DNA from: a virus
Length of the DNA stretch: 51,077 nucleotides
Direction: 5' to 3' (one strand)
IMG/VR virus record: IMGVR_UViG_3300011116_000989
Location: 1-51,077 of that record
In this document: positions 33,873-43,083 of the stretch, in pieces
Position numbering within the stretch: the stretch's first letter is position 1
How the letters are laid out: each line of letters opens with the position of its first letter
Notes under the pieces: model-generated
Seen by the model: the letters and a program-made list of their open reading frames with translations, nothing else
Database searches by the model: none
Told to the model about the DNA's origin: nothing
Made by a program: the position numbers and the translations under genes

Positions 33873-35993
33873 ATGCCTTCAATAATAAAAACAGAAAACG
33901 AACTTTTACCACAATTAAAAATAACAAGTTTATTATTGGGTCAAGGCGAAACAAATAATTCTAATTTAGTTAGCGTTTTAGAAGATACTAATAATTTGTA
34001 TTTAGAAGTAAATGTTGAAACTATAAACAATGTAACATCGCTTGATCAAATAGTACAAGATAACGAGTATTATAAATACATTCAAATAAGTGTATCAGTT
34101 GAACCACAACCAGTATCTACTACGCCAATCAGAAAGAATCTATTAAACAGTAGTGGTGAAATAAATTTACAAAACAAGTTTGTGTTAAAAAACATAAACT
34201 CTGATACTTTTTCTTTAAAAATAGAACAAAGTTTTGATTTTGATTCGTTCGCATCAGACAATAAAATTAGTTTAGAACAAAAACAATTATTAATAAACGT
34301 TTACGGACAAACACAATCAATAACTTATCCAATTTTACTAAACAAAAAAATAATTAAAACATTTGATAATGGTGAAAATTCAATTTTAATTGATAAAAGA
34401 TTTTTAGATGGTTTAGACGTATTTCAAGATAATTTACAATTTAATAAAATTGAAAGAACAAACACAAGTTATTTTGGTGATAATTTTTATCAAACACATA
34501 ATAATCAAAATTTAACTTCTTTTATAATTTTTGATTATGAATCTTTTTTAAGAGAAACAAGTTTCTTTACAGAAAATGCATTACAAAATTATTCATACAC
34601 AATTGAAGTAGTAAAGAATAATAGCATAGTTGATGTTATTAGTGTATCTTTTGATAGTAATACTGTTTCTTTCTTTAGTAAGAAATCGGTATCTGTGTTA
34701 CACAAAACAAATCCTTCTTTGTTTATTTCTGTTAATGAGCAAATGGATTCGTTGAGTGAAACAACTACAAATACTTATAAGCTAAACGTAACAAATAAAG
34801 ATAAAACATTTATTAATTTTTATAATAGATTAGATAATACAGGGGAATTTGTTGATCTTAGAAATTCTTACGATCAGTTAAAAAATGTAATCAAGTTTGC
34901 AACAACCAGAATGGATCAAACAAAAAACATTTATTATTTAGATCCAGTAACATTAAAGTTTCAAGAAGATTTTATTTTATTTTATCAACAAAAAGAAAAT
35001 TATTTTAATTCTACATTTAATTCTTTTAAAATAAACATAAACATAAATGAATTTATAACTTCTATTTTTAGAGTTTATAATAAATTTTCTAACAATACAA
35101 TTACTCAAGAGCAAATAGAAGATGTGGTTAATTTACTTGTACTACAAAATACAACTTATGATCTATGGCAAAGAATGTTTAATACCTTAGATAAATTGTT
35201 CAGCACTTTAGAAAATTTTCTATACAACATTACTATAACTCCATCAATTACAAGAAGTAAAAGTTTCATTAAAAAAGTTACAAAAAGCAATTATTATTAT
35301 TCAATAAGTAATTTTAACTCATACGATTTATTTCCAAAAGTTTCATACGAACAAGTTTCTAATTCTTACCTACAAAATGAACCTTCAGGTTTAGCACAAT
35401 TTTTTACATTTAAAACAGTTACTTATAAAAATGAAAACAACATTCAATTTGATAGTCCAACGTATAATGCTATAAATGCTTATTTAAACACAAAATTAAA
35501 AATTAATAGTAAACAAATAAGTGATTCAAGTTTATTAGGATTTACAAACTTAGAACCATTTGGAGTAGATGTTATAGAACAAGATCAGCAAGCAGAAGCA
35601 AACAATCCTATTAAATCTAATTCACTTTTGAATCCAATTTCTACTGCTAAAAATTCTAAAACATCAAACAATTATTTAAATTTAAATAAAATAAAAGATT
35701 TAGATAATAATACAAAATTTGCAATCAGCAATACAAATAAAATGTTACTTGGCTTATCGAGTGGTAAAATTACAGATACATTATCATTAAATTCATTATT
35801 TCCAAAGCTTGCATTTAGTAGGTTTAATTATAGTTTAAATAGATTTGAACTTATTGAAGATTTATCAACACTAATAAACAATGATTTAATAAAATTAGAA
35901 GTTATTCAAGAACCAGAAATCTTTTCAACAAACAATGTAGGTATAGAACAAATAGATTTAGTAAATACTTATTTCATAATAGATGGAGTTTAA
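33873..35993 (+). CDS. Unknown structural protein
   Basis: The 706-residue protein starts at 33873, one base after the previous stop, with AGGAAG about 10 bases upstream. An in-frame ATG at 33843 would add 10 residues inside the upstream gene and has a poorer site. The sequence is rich in Asn, Thr and Phe with alternating beta and helical parts (QNLTSFIIFDYESFLRETSF) and no recognised motif or membrane segment. It belongs to the run of appendage/baseplate genes. I do not recognise its family. Confidence 0.5.
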   Translation: MPSIIKTENELLPQLKITSLLLGQGETNNSNLVSVLEDTNNLYLEVNVETINNVTSLDQIVQDNEYYKYIQISVSVEPQPVSTTPIRKNLLNSSGEINLQNKFVLKNINSDTFSLKIEQSFDFDSFASDNKISLEQKQLLINVYGQTQSITYPILLNKKIIKTFDNGENSILIDKRFLDGLDVFQDNLQFNKIERTNTSYFGDNFYQTHNNQNLTSFIIFDYESFLRETSFFTENALQNYSYTIEVVKNNSIVDVISVSFDSNTVSFFSKKSVSVLHKTNPSLFISVNEQMDSLSETTTNTYKLNVTNKDKTFINFYNRLDNTGEFVDLRNSYDQLKNVIKFATTRMDQTKNIYYLDPVTLKFQEDFILFYQQKENYFNSTFNSFKINININEFITSIFRVYNKFSNNTITQEQIEDVVNLLVLQNTTYDLWQRMFNTLDKLFSTLENFLYNITITPSITRSKSFIKKVTKSNYYYSISNFNSYDLFPKVSYEQVSNSYLQNEPSGLAQFFTFKTVTYKNENNIQFDSPTYNAINAYLNTKLKINSKQISDSSLLGFTNLEPFGVDVIEQDQQAEANNPIKSNSLLNPISTAKNSKTSNNYLNLNKIKDLDNNTKFAISNTNKMLLGLSSGKITDTLSLNSLFPKLAFSRFNYSLNRFELIEDLSTLINNDLIKLEVIQEPEIFSTNNVGIEQIDLVNTYFIIDGV

Positions 35994-35995
35994 TA

Positions 35996-38392
35996 ATGTC
36001 ATTAAAAAGTAAAAATGTTATTAGTAATTTTACTGGAAACTCTGTCACACTTAAAAATCAACAAAGTTTTGATAAATTAGATGAACTAATGTCAAATGTT
36101 GGGTTACCACCTTACACTTTATTAACTGAAATTAATAATCTTCTTAGATCTGGTAATGCTACTACTATTGAGGATCTAGAGTCTACTCTAAATGTTTTAC
36201 CTTTACAAGAAATAGATACAAACATCCAACTAGTTTATGGCCTTACTGGCCTAAATGACGCTGTTTGTATTGCTAATGGCAATTATTTTATAAACAACAT
36301 TGCATCAAACAGACTTGATAAAAACAATCTTTCATCTTATGCGTTTTCATTTTTTGAAGTTAATGTAGAAACCCAAACAACTATTTCAATAAATACTAAT
36401 AAATTTCTTGGATTTATAGAAAAATACTTACCAAAATTAAACCAATTTGTTTTGTTAACTAATAGAAGTGAAGCATTTATTAATTTATTAAAAACACTTT
36501 TTATGTATTCATTAAATAAAATTGCTATAAACAATACTAATGTAAATTATTGTGTATACGAAACAAATTTAAGAGAAAAGAAAAACACAAATAATAATTC
36601 TTATTTCTATGATGTAAAACCACAATACAATTTTTATTTAAAAAATTATGAAAGCGTATTTAATGAAAACTTTTCCTATACCAACATGATACCAAATTAT
36701 TATGCTGTTAACAGTTATTTAATTGATAATAATCAAAATGTTGAAAGTCATTTAAGTTTAGGAAGAAGAGTACCTGTAACAAAGAAAAATGTATTATCAC
36801 AAGAGTATTTTACTAATCTATCTAATAACATTAAAACAAATTTAGGAGATGATGCGTTTTTAAATACATACTCTAGTATCTTTAATAACGTTTTATTAGA
36901 TTCAACTTCTTATTCTACAAATCAAATCTCTACAGAAAACTTTCCATATGTTAATGAATTTACATTTTTTAATGATACTAACCCAATCTCGACTTTTTTA
37001 ATTAACAACAGCCTAGAGTTATTAACGTTAAATAATTGCTATTCTTCTCTTTATGGAATTGGTAGTAACTCAACTTTATTTAGTATACAAACAACAGATG
37101 TTCAGCAAACAGTAGATACAACTGGTCAATTTCTTTCTGTAAATGGTACAAGATACAACAACACTTATACAAATAAATTAGAAAATAAAAATACTCAAAA
37201 CACAACTTTCAACCAAATTTATAATTTTTTAATAACTTCCCCTTATGGATTTGAAGTAAAAAATAATAATGCATTTAAATTCGATAATAATTTCACCAAC
37301 CTAGAGGGTCCAAAAAATTTATTTAGATTTGCAAAGTTAAATAATTTATTTTTTGATTTATACAAAGAGTACAATGATTACACTTATGTTAAAAATTTAC
37401 AAAATTTAAGAGCAGATACCGTATGTTATTTTGTTGAAAAATTATTAGAAACAAATAGTGTATTGCAAACAGTTGGTTTAACAACCGAGCAAAGTGACCA
37501 AATAGTTTATAAAGACACACAAATACCTTATAATAAAAATCTTATTTATAATGTGTATTCAATTGATTCAATACCAACAATTAATTTATCTTACGAAAAT
37601 GTTTTAAATTATTATACAGAATTAAAATTAAACATTATTACTAATGTTGAGTATAAATTTTATAAAAATCTTTTATTTACAACTCAAGCAAAAGTAACAG
37701 ATTCAGCACCAGTTTTTCCATTAGTTAATTTTGTTCCATACAGAAACATTAATTCTGTTGTGACTATTTTATTTAATGCTACAAGTGCGACAATTAGAGA
37801 ACATCCAATACCAATTTTACAAGATGATTTAAATCAATTTATTGAATTACAGAAAAAAGAATCAGAACAAGATGGAAAGATAATTTTTCAAAGTGATGAT
37901 TTAATTGATAGAGTTCAAATTTTTAGAACAACTACCAAACCAACATCATACTCAGATTTTTCTAATTCATTATTTCAAGAAGTATCTTTTAATAATTTAT
38001 CTGCTGCTTCTTATCTTATGAATGTAGAACCAAATCTTAAATACTATTTAACATTTAGAAGTATAGATGTTCATGGACTTTTATCAAATCCAACTGAAGT
38101 TTTTGAATTAGAATCTATTTCTAATAGTGGTGCTAATTATTTTGTAATAAACACTATTAATTTATTTAATAATCAAAATTTTAATTTTAGTAAAAATTTA
38201 AGAAAGTATTTAAGTATCTCTCCATCATTTGATTATTCTCAAGTTAATCTATTAGATAATAATCAAATTAAATTTGGAAATGATGATAAATTATGGGGAC
38301 AAAAATTTAAAATTAGAGTAACATCTAAGAAAAGCGGAAAAGCATTTGATCTAAACATAAAATACATAAAAAATGAAATAGATTTAACATAA
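35996..38392 (+). CDS. Unknown structural protein
   Basis: The 798-residue protein has a GGAG site 8 bases before its ATG. It is extremely rich in Asn and Tyr. Near residues 640-700 it has a stretch that may be a fibronectin-like beta domain (IFRTTTKPTSYSDF, then LKYYLTFRSIDVHGLLSNPT). The last part reads KFGNDDKLWGQKFKIRVTSK, again beta-like. A single fibronectin-type domain in phage tail proteins is common, but this match is weak. Its neighbours suggest a tail or baseplate appendage. Confidence 0.45.
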   Translation: MSLKSKNVISNFTGNSVTLKNQQSFDKLDELMSNVGLPPYTLLTEINNLLRSGNATTIEDLESTLNVLPLQEIDTNIQLVYGLTGLNDAVCIANGNYFINNIASNRLDKNNLSSYAFSFFEVNVETQTTISINTNKFLGFIEKYLPKLNQFVLLTNRSEAFINLLKTLFMYSLNKIAINNTNVNYCVYETNLREKKNTNNNSYFYDVKPQYNFYLKNYESVFNENFSYTNMIPNYYAVNSYLIDNNQNVESHLSLGRRVPVTKKNVLSQEYFTNLSNNIKTNLGDDAFLNTYSSIFNNVLLDSTSYSTNQISTENFPYVNEFTFFNDTNPISTFLINNSLELLTLNNCYSSLYGIGSNSTLFSIQTTDVQQTVDTTGQFLSVNGTRYNNTYTNKLENKNTQNTTFNQIYNFLITSPYGFEVKNNNAFKFDNNFTNLEGPKNLFRFAKLNNLFFDLYKEYNDYTYVKNLQNLRADTVCYFVEKLLETNSVLQTVGLTTEQSDQIVYKDTQIPYNKNLIYNVYSIDSIPTINLSYENVLNYYTELKLNIITNVEYKFYKNLLFTTQAKVTDSAPVFPLVNFVPYRNINSVVTILFNATSATIREHPIPILQDDLNQFIELQKKESEQDGKIIFQSDDLIDRVQIFRTTTKPTSYSDFSNSLFQEVSFNNLSAASYLMNVEPNLKYYLTFRSIDVHGLLSNPTEVFELESISNSGANYFVINTINLFNNQNFNFSKNLRKYLSISPSFDYSQVNLLDNNQIKFGNDDKLWGQKFKIRVTSKKSGKAFDLNIKYIKNEIDLT

Positions 38393-38396
38393 TAAA

Positions 38397-38403
38397 CTAT
38401 TTA
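38397..38403 (+). promoter_or_regulatory. CTAWTTA element (candidate late promoter), copy 4
   Basis: CTATTTA lies in a 31-base gap, 20 bases before the ATG at 38424, with a good ribosome site (AGAGG, then AAAC) in between. If it is a gp55-type box, the transcript would begin near 38410 and carry that ribosome site. This is the most conventional of the five copies and supports a promoter reading. Confidence 0.4.
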
Positions 38404-38423
38404 CAAAAAGAGGAAACTAAACA

Positions 38424-39341
38424 ATGGCGTTTTTGGATAATAGCGGCGACATAATACTTGACGCAGTTTTAACAGATACAGGAAGACTTAGATTAGCAAA
38501 AGGAGATGGTAGTTTTAGAATTACACAATTTGCTTTTGGTGATGATGAAATAAACTATGGTCTTTACAATAAGAATCATCCATCTGGTTCTGCTTATTAT
38601 GATTTAGAAATCCTTCAAAGCCCAATACTTGAAGCTTTTACAAATAATACATCAGTTCTTAAATACCAATTAATTTCTAATAACAGAACAGACTTGTTAT
38701 TCCTCCCAGTAGCAAAATTAAACACTATCTTAAATCCATTTAGTACAGGATACTCAAGTTACTTTGTAGTGTCAAATACTACTACAAGAGATGCAATACA
38801 AAATAGTTCTGTTGGATTCCTAGATGGTGTAACAAATACACCACAATTTTTACCAATTAGTGTAGATCAAGGTTTAGATTCTAATCAAACAGATAGAACA
38901 AAAAATTTAGTAGAAACAGATTCTACATTGTATGAATCCCAATACTCTATTGAAGTTAATTACAATCTTTTAAGATTAAGAATTGGAAATCAACTTCTTG
39001 AACCTACCTCAATTGATGATGATGGGTTTGCAATTTATGTATTAGATGAAAACATAAATACTTCTGCAATCACACAATTACAACCTGGAGAAGTGTATGC
39101 ACCAAATCAATGCTCCACAGTTCTAAATGGCACAGTAGGAAGTAGATTATCATTAAACCTTTTATGTTCAACACAAGTACAAATAGGAACAGAAATTTTC
39201 ACAAGACTTGGTGGAACATTTAACGGAGCAAGTGTAGGACTTAATGCAGCAACCTATTACATAGATACAGCCATAACTGTAAAAGGATTAACTACTGGAG
39301 TATCTACAACAGTACCATTAAAGATAGTTAAAAATCCATAA
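38424..39341 (+). CDS. Conserved structural protein with fibre-like N-terminus
   Basis: The 305-residue protein opens MAFLDNSGDIILDAVLTDTG and RLRLAKGDGSFRITQFAFGDDE. This is a well-conserved marine phage structural family. The LTxxG-x3-LAKG...FGDDE pattern recalls the tail-collar fibre N-terminus of P2 gpH and Mu gpS. Its best-placed motif reads HPSGSAYYDLEIL. The rest is beta-rich and ends in a VPLKIVKNP strand. The gene has its own ribosome site (AGAGGAAA) and a candidate late promoter, so it may be made in quantity. A role as a baseplate appendage or fibre adaptor is likely but unproven. Confidence 0.55.
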   Translation: MAFLDNSGDIILDAVLTDTGRLRLAKGDGSFRITQFAFGDDEINYGLYNKNHPSGSAYYDLEILQSPILEAFTNNTSVLKYQLISNNRTDLLFLPVAKLNTILNPFSTGYSSYFVVSNTTTRDAIQNSSVGFLDGVTNTPQFLPISVDQGLDSNQTDRTKNLVETDSTLYESQYSIEVNYNLLRLRIGNQLLEPTSIDDDGFAIYVLDENINTSAITQLQPGEVYAPNQCSTVLNGTVGSRLSLNLLCSTQVQIGTEIFTRLGGTFNGASVGLNAATYYIDTAITVKGLTTGVSTTVPLKIVKNP

Positions 39342-39359
39342 TTAATTAAGGAATAAAAA

Positions 39360-40385
39360 ATGTCAACTTACAAACCACTTTCATCAAACGATACAGTTTC
39401 AACAAGAACGTTACTAAATGAGGTTATTCCTTTAACTGGTACTATTGTTTCTGGAACATACAACGACAATAACATAAAAAATTATTCACATCAAATGTTC
39501 CAATCTGTTTATGATTATCCTTATTTAAGTTCTTCTGCAAATCACATCTTTGACATAGCAGTAGGGTTTTCAACTGGATCAGCTTTATCAAGTTCAACCG
39601 CTACTCAAGTTGCTAAAAAAGTTAACATTTATAACCAAATGGCTCAATTACTAGTTGGTTATAACACAACAAATGCTATTCAAAGATTTGATCAAGACGG
39701 TGATTTAGGAAGTGGAACAAAAATAGATAATGCATTTTTTCTTTCATTTAGTAGATTATTAACAAAAGATGAAATTAAAAAAGGTTCATTTACTTTACAA
39801 GTTCTTACAGGTGGTGCAAATACTTCTCCATCAAACATACTAACAATTTCTGATTACGGTGCAACCACAGACTACAGAACTAATTCACCAGCGGGAGAAT
39901 ACGGAATACTTTATACTTCTTCAGCCGCTGTAGACGGTACTGGTGTTGGTTTGATTTATTATCAAGCTGGTTTGGTTGTACTAACGTGCTCTGTTTTTAA
40001 CGGTAACTTTGGTCCAAGATCCGATACATCAACCTACACATCTTCTGTAGCAAATTATTTTGTTACTGGTTCAACAACAGGATCGTTTGATGGATTTAGA
40101 AACAGACTTTACAATGTTCAATTCAACAACACAACTGAGTTGAATTCAACAGTATACTTCTGTCGTGCAAATCATAACGAATTTAACTATTCATCAAATC
40201 CAACTTATCTTAGTGGTGGACAAATAACTGTTAAAAATAACGCATCCGACGCTCCAGTTTCTTACATAACTACAGTAGGTTTGTACTCAGCAGACAATGA
40301 GCTTCTTGCTGTTGCTAAACTTAGTGAACCATTAAAGAAAACTGTTGACAACGAACTAACAGTAAGAGTTAGATTGGACTACTAA
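39360..40385 (+). CDS. Structural protein, tandem paralogue A
   Basis: The 341-residue beta-rich protein has an AAGGAA site and follows the fibre-like protein by 18 bases. Its last ~50 residues read YITTVGLYSADNELLAVAKL, then SEPLKKTVDNELTVRVRLDY; the same layout closes the next protein. EYGILYTSS and VGLIYYQAGLVVLTCSVF are shared strand motifs with it too. This family is familiar to me from marine phage structural regions. A role as an outer tail or head decoration is possible; the exact place in the virion is unknown. Confidence 0.55.
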   Translation: MSTYKPLSSNDTVSTRTLLNEVIPLTGTIVSGTYNDNNIKNYSHQMFQSVYDYPYLSSSANHIFDIAVGFSTGSALSSSTATQVAKKVNIYNQMAQLLVGYNTTNAIQRFDQDGDLGSGTKIDNAFFLSFSRLLTKDEIKKGSFTLQVLTGGANTSPSNILTISDYGATTDYRTNSPAGEYGILYTSSAAVDGTGVGLIYYQAGLVVLTCSVFNGNFGPRSDTSTYTSSVANYFVTGSTTGSFDGFRNRLYNVQFNNTTELNSTVYFCRANHNEFNYSSNPTYLSGGQITVKNNASDAPVSYITTVGLYSADNELLAVAKLSEPLKKTVDNELTVRVRLDY

Positions 40386-40392
40386 AAGTGTT

Positions 40393-41565
40393 ATGTCATT
40401 ACATAAAATTAAACCAAACGAAATCTTTATTAATCAAGTAGAATTTAATCCAAAGGTTAATTTTTATGTTTATGATGGAAAAACTTATTATAACCAACAA
40501 TCAGAAATTTCTGGAGCATTTACTAGTAACGTACTAAATGTTCCAGTAGGTCACTTAAGCCTTTATGAATTAAACGTAGACAGAAACCAATCTCAAACTG
40601 GTTTAATTTATCCATTTATTACAAAAGATGGTTCATTAACTTCTTTTAGAACAATAAGCACAACATCATTTAATACCGATTTTGCTTATGGTAACGAAGT
40701 AACAGGCACTTATCCAATGAGTGCTACAATACTACGTGAGTTTTATCAAACAGGTGAAACAAGAACCCACTTAAACGCACTTAAAAATACATTAAATTAT
40801 TATTCTTATGTTTCTAATCACTATTCTTATTCTTCTTCTTTAGGTGATAAATCAAATCAACCATTAAATTTATTAAGTATTCCATCGATCTTTTACGGTT
40901 CTTCTATTAAAAAAGGAACAGTAAAGTTAGACTTTTACATTTCTGGTACATTAATTGGTACGTTAGAAGATTATAATAAAAATGGTGAATTGATACAAAC
41001 TGGTCCATCTGGTTCTACAGGTTCTGGATCGGTTGCTGGAGTCGTTCTTTACACAGAAGGTTTCGTTATTCTTACAGGGTCATGGGGACTTGAAACTGGT
41101 ATTGCAAGAAACTATTTAAACGACATTAGTAATCAAGTAACATCTTCGTGGCTTTATTTTGGTTCTGGTATGTCTGGAACTGAAGCTTATACTTATGGTT
41201 CTTTACCATCATCAAGTTTTAACATACAATTTGATGGAATCAACAAAACACCAGTTATGACATTTTTTGCTCACGCTAAAAGAGGAGAGCTTAACAACTC
41301 ATTAAATCCAACATTTATTGCAAGCTCAAGTTATAAACAACCTTTAATAAATTCAAGTTCTTATGTAGAATACGAATACATGCAACCAACAAATGTTGTA
41401 TCAAGTTCATTTAATACAGAACCATACTTAGAAAAAATTACATTTATTTCATCAATTAAGTTGTATGATAGAAATAAAAATGTTATTGGTATTGCAAAAC
41501 TATCTAAACCAATAAGAAAATCTCAAGAAAGAGATTTAGCATTTAAAATTAAACTTGACTTGTAG
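40393..41565 (+). CDS. Structural protein, tandem paralogue B
   Basis: The 390-residue protein resembles the product of the previous gene, particularly at the end: FISSIKLYDRNKNVIGIAKL, then SKPIRKSQERDLAFKIKLDL. VAGVVLYTEGFVILTGSW corresponds to the paralogue's VGLIYYQAGLVVLTCS strand. It lies 7 bases downstream without a clear Shine-Dalgarno sequence, and ends 6 bases before the resolvase, closing the structural module. Duplication and divergence of an outer virion protein is the simple reading. Membership of the same family is well supported; function is not. Confidence 0.55.
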   Translation: MSLHKIKPNEIFINQVEFNPKVNFYVYDGKTYYNQQSEISGAFTSNVLNVPVGHLSLYELNVDRNQSQTGLIYPFITKDGSLTSFRTISTTSFNTDFAYGNEVTGTYPMSATILREFYQTGETRTHLNALKNTLNYYSYVSNHYSYSSSLGDKSNQPLNLLSIPSIFYGSSIKKGTVKLDFYISGTLIGTLEDYNKNGELIQTGPSGSTGSGSVAGVVLYTEGFVILTGSWGLETGIARNYLNDISNQVTSSWLYFGSGMSGTEAYTYGSLPSSSFNIQFDGINKTPVMTFFAHAKRGELNNSLNPTFIASSSYKQPLINSSSYVEYEYMQPTNVVSSSFNTEPYLEKITFISSIKLYDRNKNVIGIAKLSKPIRKSQERDLAFKIKLDL

Positions 41566-41571
41566 GCAGTA

Positions 41572-42102
41572 ATGAAACCAGCAATAATTGGACTTGATGT
41601 AAGTTCATCTAAAATAGGTGTAGCCGTTTTGGGTGAAGATAGAAAAATACTAACATCAGAAGTTATAAAATTAAAATCTGATGATTCTTTAGAAAATCGT
41701 GCTTTAATGTTAGAAAATAAATTGGAAAAATTAAAAAAGTATTATTTTATTGATAATGTTTTTGTAGAAGAACCATTTATTGCTTTTGGTGGTGGTAAGA
41801 CTACTGCACAAACAATGGCTACTCTACAAAGATTTAATGGAATGTGTTGTTATTCAATTTATCGTGTTTTTGATAAACCACCAAAAATGGTTTCTGTTAG
41901 AAGTGCAAGATCTAAGTTGGGCATAAAAATACCAAAAGGCACCCCACAAAAAGAATCAAAAAAATACATAATTGAGTATGTGGAAAAGAACCATCCAGAA
42001 TTTCAATACACCACAACAGCGCATGGAAATCCACAACCTGGAACAGACGATAGAGCAGACGCTATTGTTATTGCATTATACGGACTTGACCAGACAGAAT
42101 AG
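41572..42102 (+). CDS. RuvC-like Holliday junction resolvase
   Basis: The 176-residue protein begins IIGLDVSSSKIGVAVLGEDR with D9 on the first strand, the RNase H fold signature of RuvC. VFVEEPFIAFGGG carries E66/E67, and GTDDRADAIVIALYGL at the end gives D160 and D163, so the four acidic metal ligands are present. Length equals RuvC. It likely resolves branched recombination or packaging intermediates, as gp49 does by a different fold in T4. It comes directly after the structural module. The promoter of the primase gene overlaps its last codons. Confidence 0.8.
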   Translation: MKPAIIGLDVSSSKIGVAVLGEDRKILTSEVIKLKSDDSLENRALMLENKLEKLKKYYFIDNVFVEEPFIAFGGGKTTAQTMATLQRFNGMCCYSIYRVFDKPPKMVSVRSARSKLGIKIPKGTPQKESKKYIIEYVEKNHPEFQYTTTAHGNPQPGTDDRADAIVIALYGLDQTE

Positions 42103-42114
42103 CCATGCTATGAT
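42086..42114 (+). promoter_or_regulatory. Near-consensus sigma70-type promoter for the primase gene
   Basis: A -35 box TTGACC (42086-42091), a 17-base spacer and a -10 box TATGAT (42109-42114) preceded by TGC (extended -10) lie across the end of the resolvase gene. Five of six bases match consensus in each box, and the spacing is ideal. The start would fall about 7 bases after the -10 box, at or near the A of the primase ATG (42121). No ribosome site lies between, so the message may be leaderless. It is read by eye; host RNA polymerase use is inferred. Confidence 0.6.
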
Positions 42115-42120
42115 CTGAAC

Positions 42121-43050
42121 ATGGCAACCAAAACATCACTACTAAGCTCGGCACTAGGAGACTACAGAAAGTCTGGTGACGAGCTTCTTTTCTTTTGTCC
42201 TTTCTGTCAGCATCACAAAAAGAAATTATCTGTAAATTTAAAAACAAACAACTATAAATGTTGGGTTTGTGACGAGCGTGGTAAAAATGTAAGACGCTTG
42301 TTGAAACCTCGTTTGTCTTATTCTGAATTATACGAATGGGATAAGTTAAATAATTACGTTGACCTTACTCAGCTTGATTCAAACATTTTTGATGATCACT
42401 CAAAAGTTGTTGAAGAAATTATTGAACTACCAGAAGATTTTGTTTCTCTTGCAAATAAAAATCTTCCTATGTCTTCGCGTTTTGCTCTTAAGTATTTGCA
42501 AGACCGTGGTATTACAAAAGAAGACATTTTAATGTGGAAGATTGGTTATTGTAATAAAGGAGAATACAAAGATAGAGTAATTGTTCCATCATTTAATAAT
42601 GATGGTAATGTTAATTATTTTATTGCTCGTTCCTATACAAATAGTTTTCCTAAATACATGAATCCAAAAGTGTCTAAAGACATTGTGTTTAATGAAATCA
42701 ACATCGATTGGGATGAAGACATTGTAATTGTTGAAGGTGTGTTTGATGCTATGAAAGCAGTAAATGCAATACCGCTTTTGGGTTCTACATTAAATCAACA
42801 ATCCAATTTGTTTAATAAGATTGTTTACTATGACCCAAAAGTTTACATTGCACTTGACCCAGATGCAGAGAAAAAAGCTTCTACACTAATCCAAAACTTG
42901 GTTGGGTATGGTATAGAAATTTATAAAATCGACATTTCTGGTTATGATGATGTTGGTGCGATGCCCAAGCACGTTTTTATAAACAGAAAAGTAAGAGCAG
43001 AACTAATTGGCGAAGATTGGGTTTTAGAGCATAATCTTCTTGCTATTTGA
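42121..43050 (+). CDS. DnaG-type primase (zinc finger plus TOPRIM)
   Basis: The 309-residue protein has an N-terminal zinc finger C26-x2-C29...C47-x2-C50 (CPFC, then YKCWVC). It continues with primase-core strands (LQDRGITKEDILMWKIGYC, RVIVPSFNNDGNVNYFIAR). The TOPRIM domain has E205 in IVIVEGVFDAM and D246/D248 in ALDPDAEK. It therefore carries the zinc-binding and catalytic modules of DnaG but is shorter than full DnaG (~580) and has no helicase domain, as in T4 gp61-type primases. It should synthesise RNA primers for lagging-strand replication. Its ATG coincides with the probable transcription start. Confidence 0.88.
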   Translation: MATKTSLLSSALGDYRKSGDELLFFCPFCQHHKKKLSVNLKTNNYKCWVCDERGKNVRRLLKPRLSYSELYEWDKLNNYVDLTQLDSNIFDDHSKVVEEIIELPEDFVSLANKNLPMSSRFALKYLQDRGITKEDILMWKIGYCNKGEYKDRVIVPSFNNDGNVNYFIARSYTNSFPKYMNPKVSKDIVFNEINIDWDEDIVIVEGVFDAMKAVNAIPLLGSTLNQQSNLFNKIVYYDPKVYIALDPDAEKKASTLIQNLVGYGIEIYKIDISGYDDVGAMPKHVFINRKVRAELIGEDWVLEHNLLAI

Positions 43051-43083
43051 TGATTTCTGTAGTACATTGACTTGGGAGACAGT

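Noticed and set aside
36239-36251. GGCC-TTACT-GGCC short inverted repeat
   Set aside because: Only four base pairs, inside a coding sequence, no T-run; expected by chance.
43034-43070. Possible weak promoter (TTGCTA, 17 bases, TACATT) before the Mre11-Rad50 gene
   Set aside because: Only four of six matches in each box; in sequence this AT-rich it is not distinguishable from chance.
43072-43083. Upstream TTG start for the Mre11-Rad50 gene
   Set aside because: The ATG at 43084 has GGGAG at proper spacing and begins exactly at the conserved first strand.
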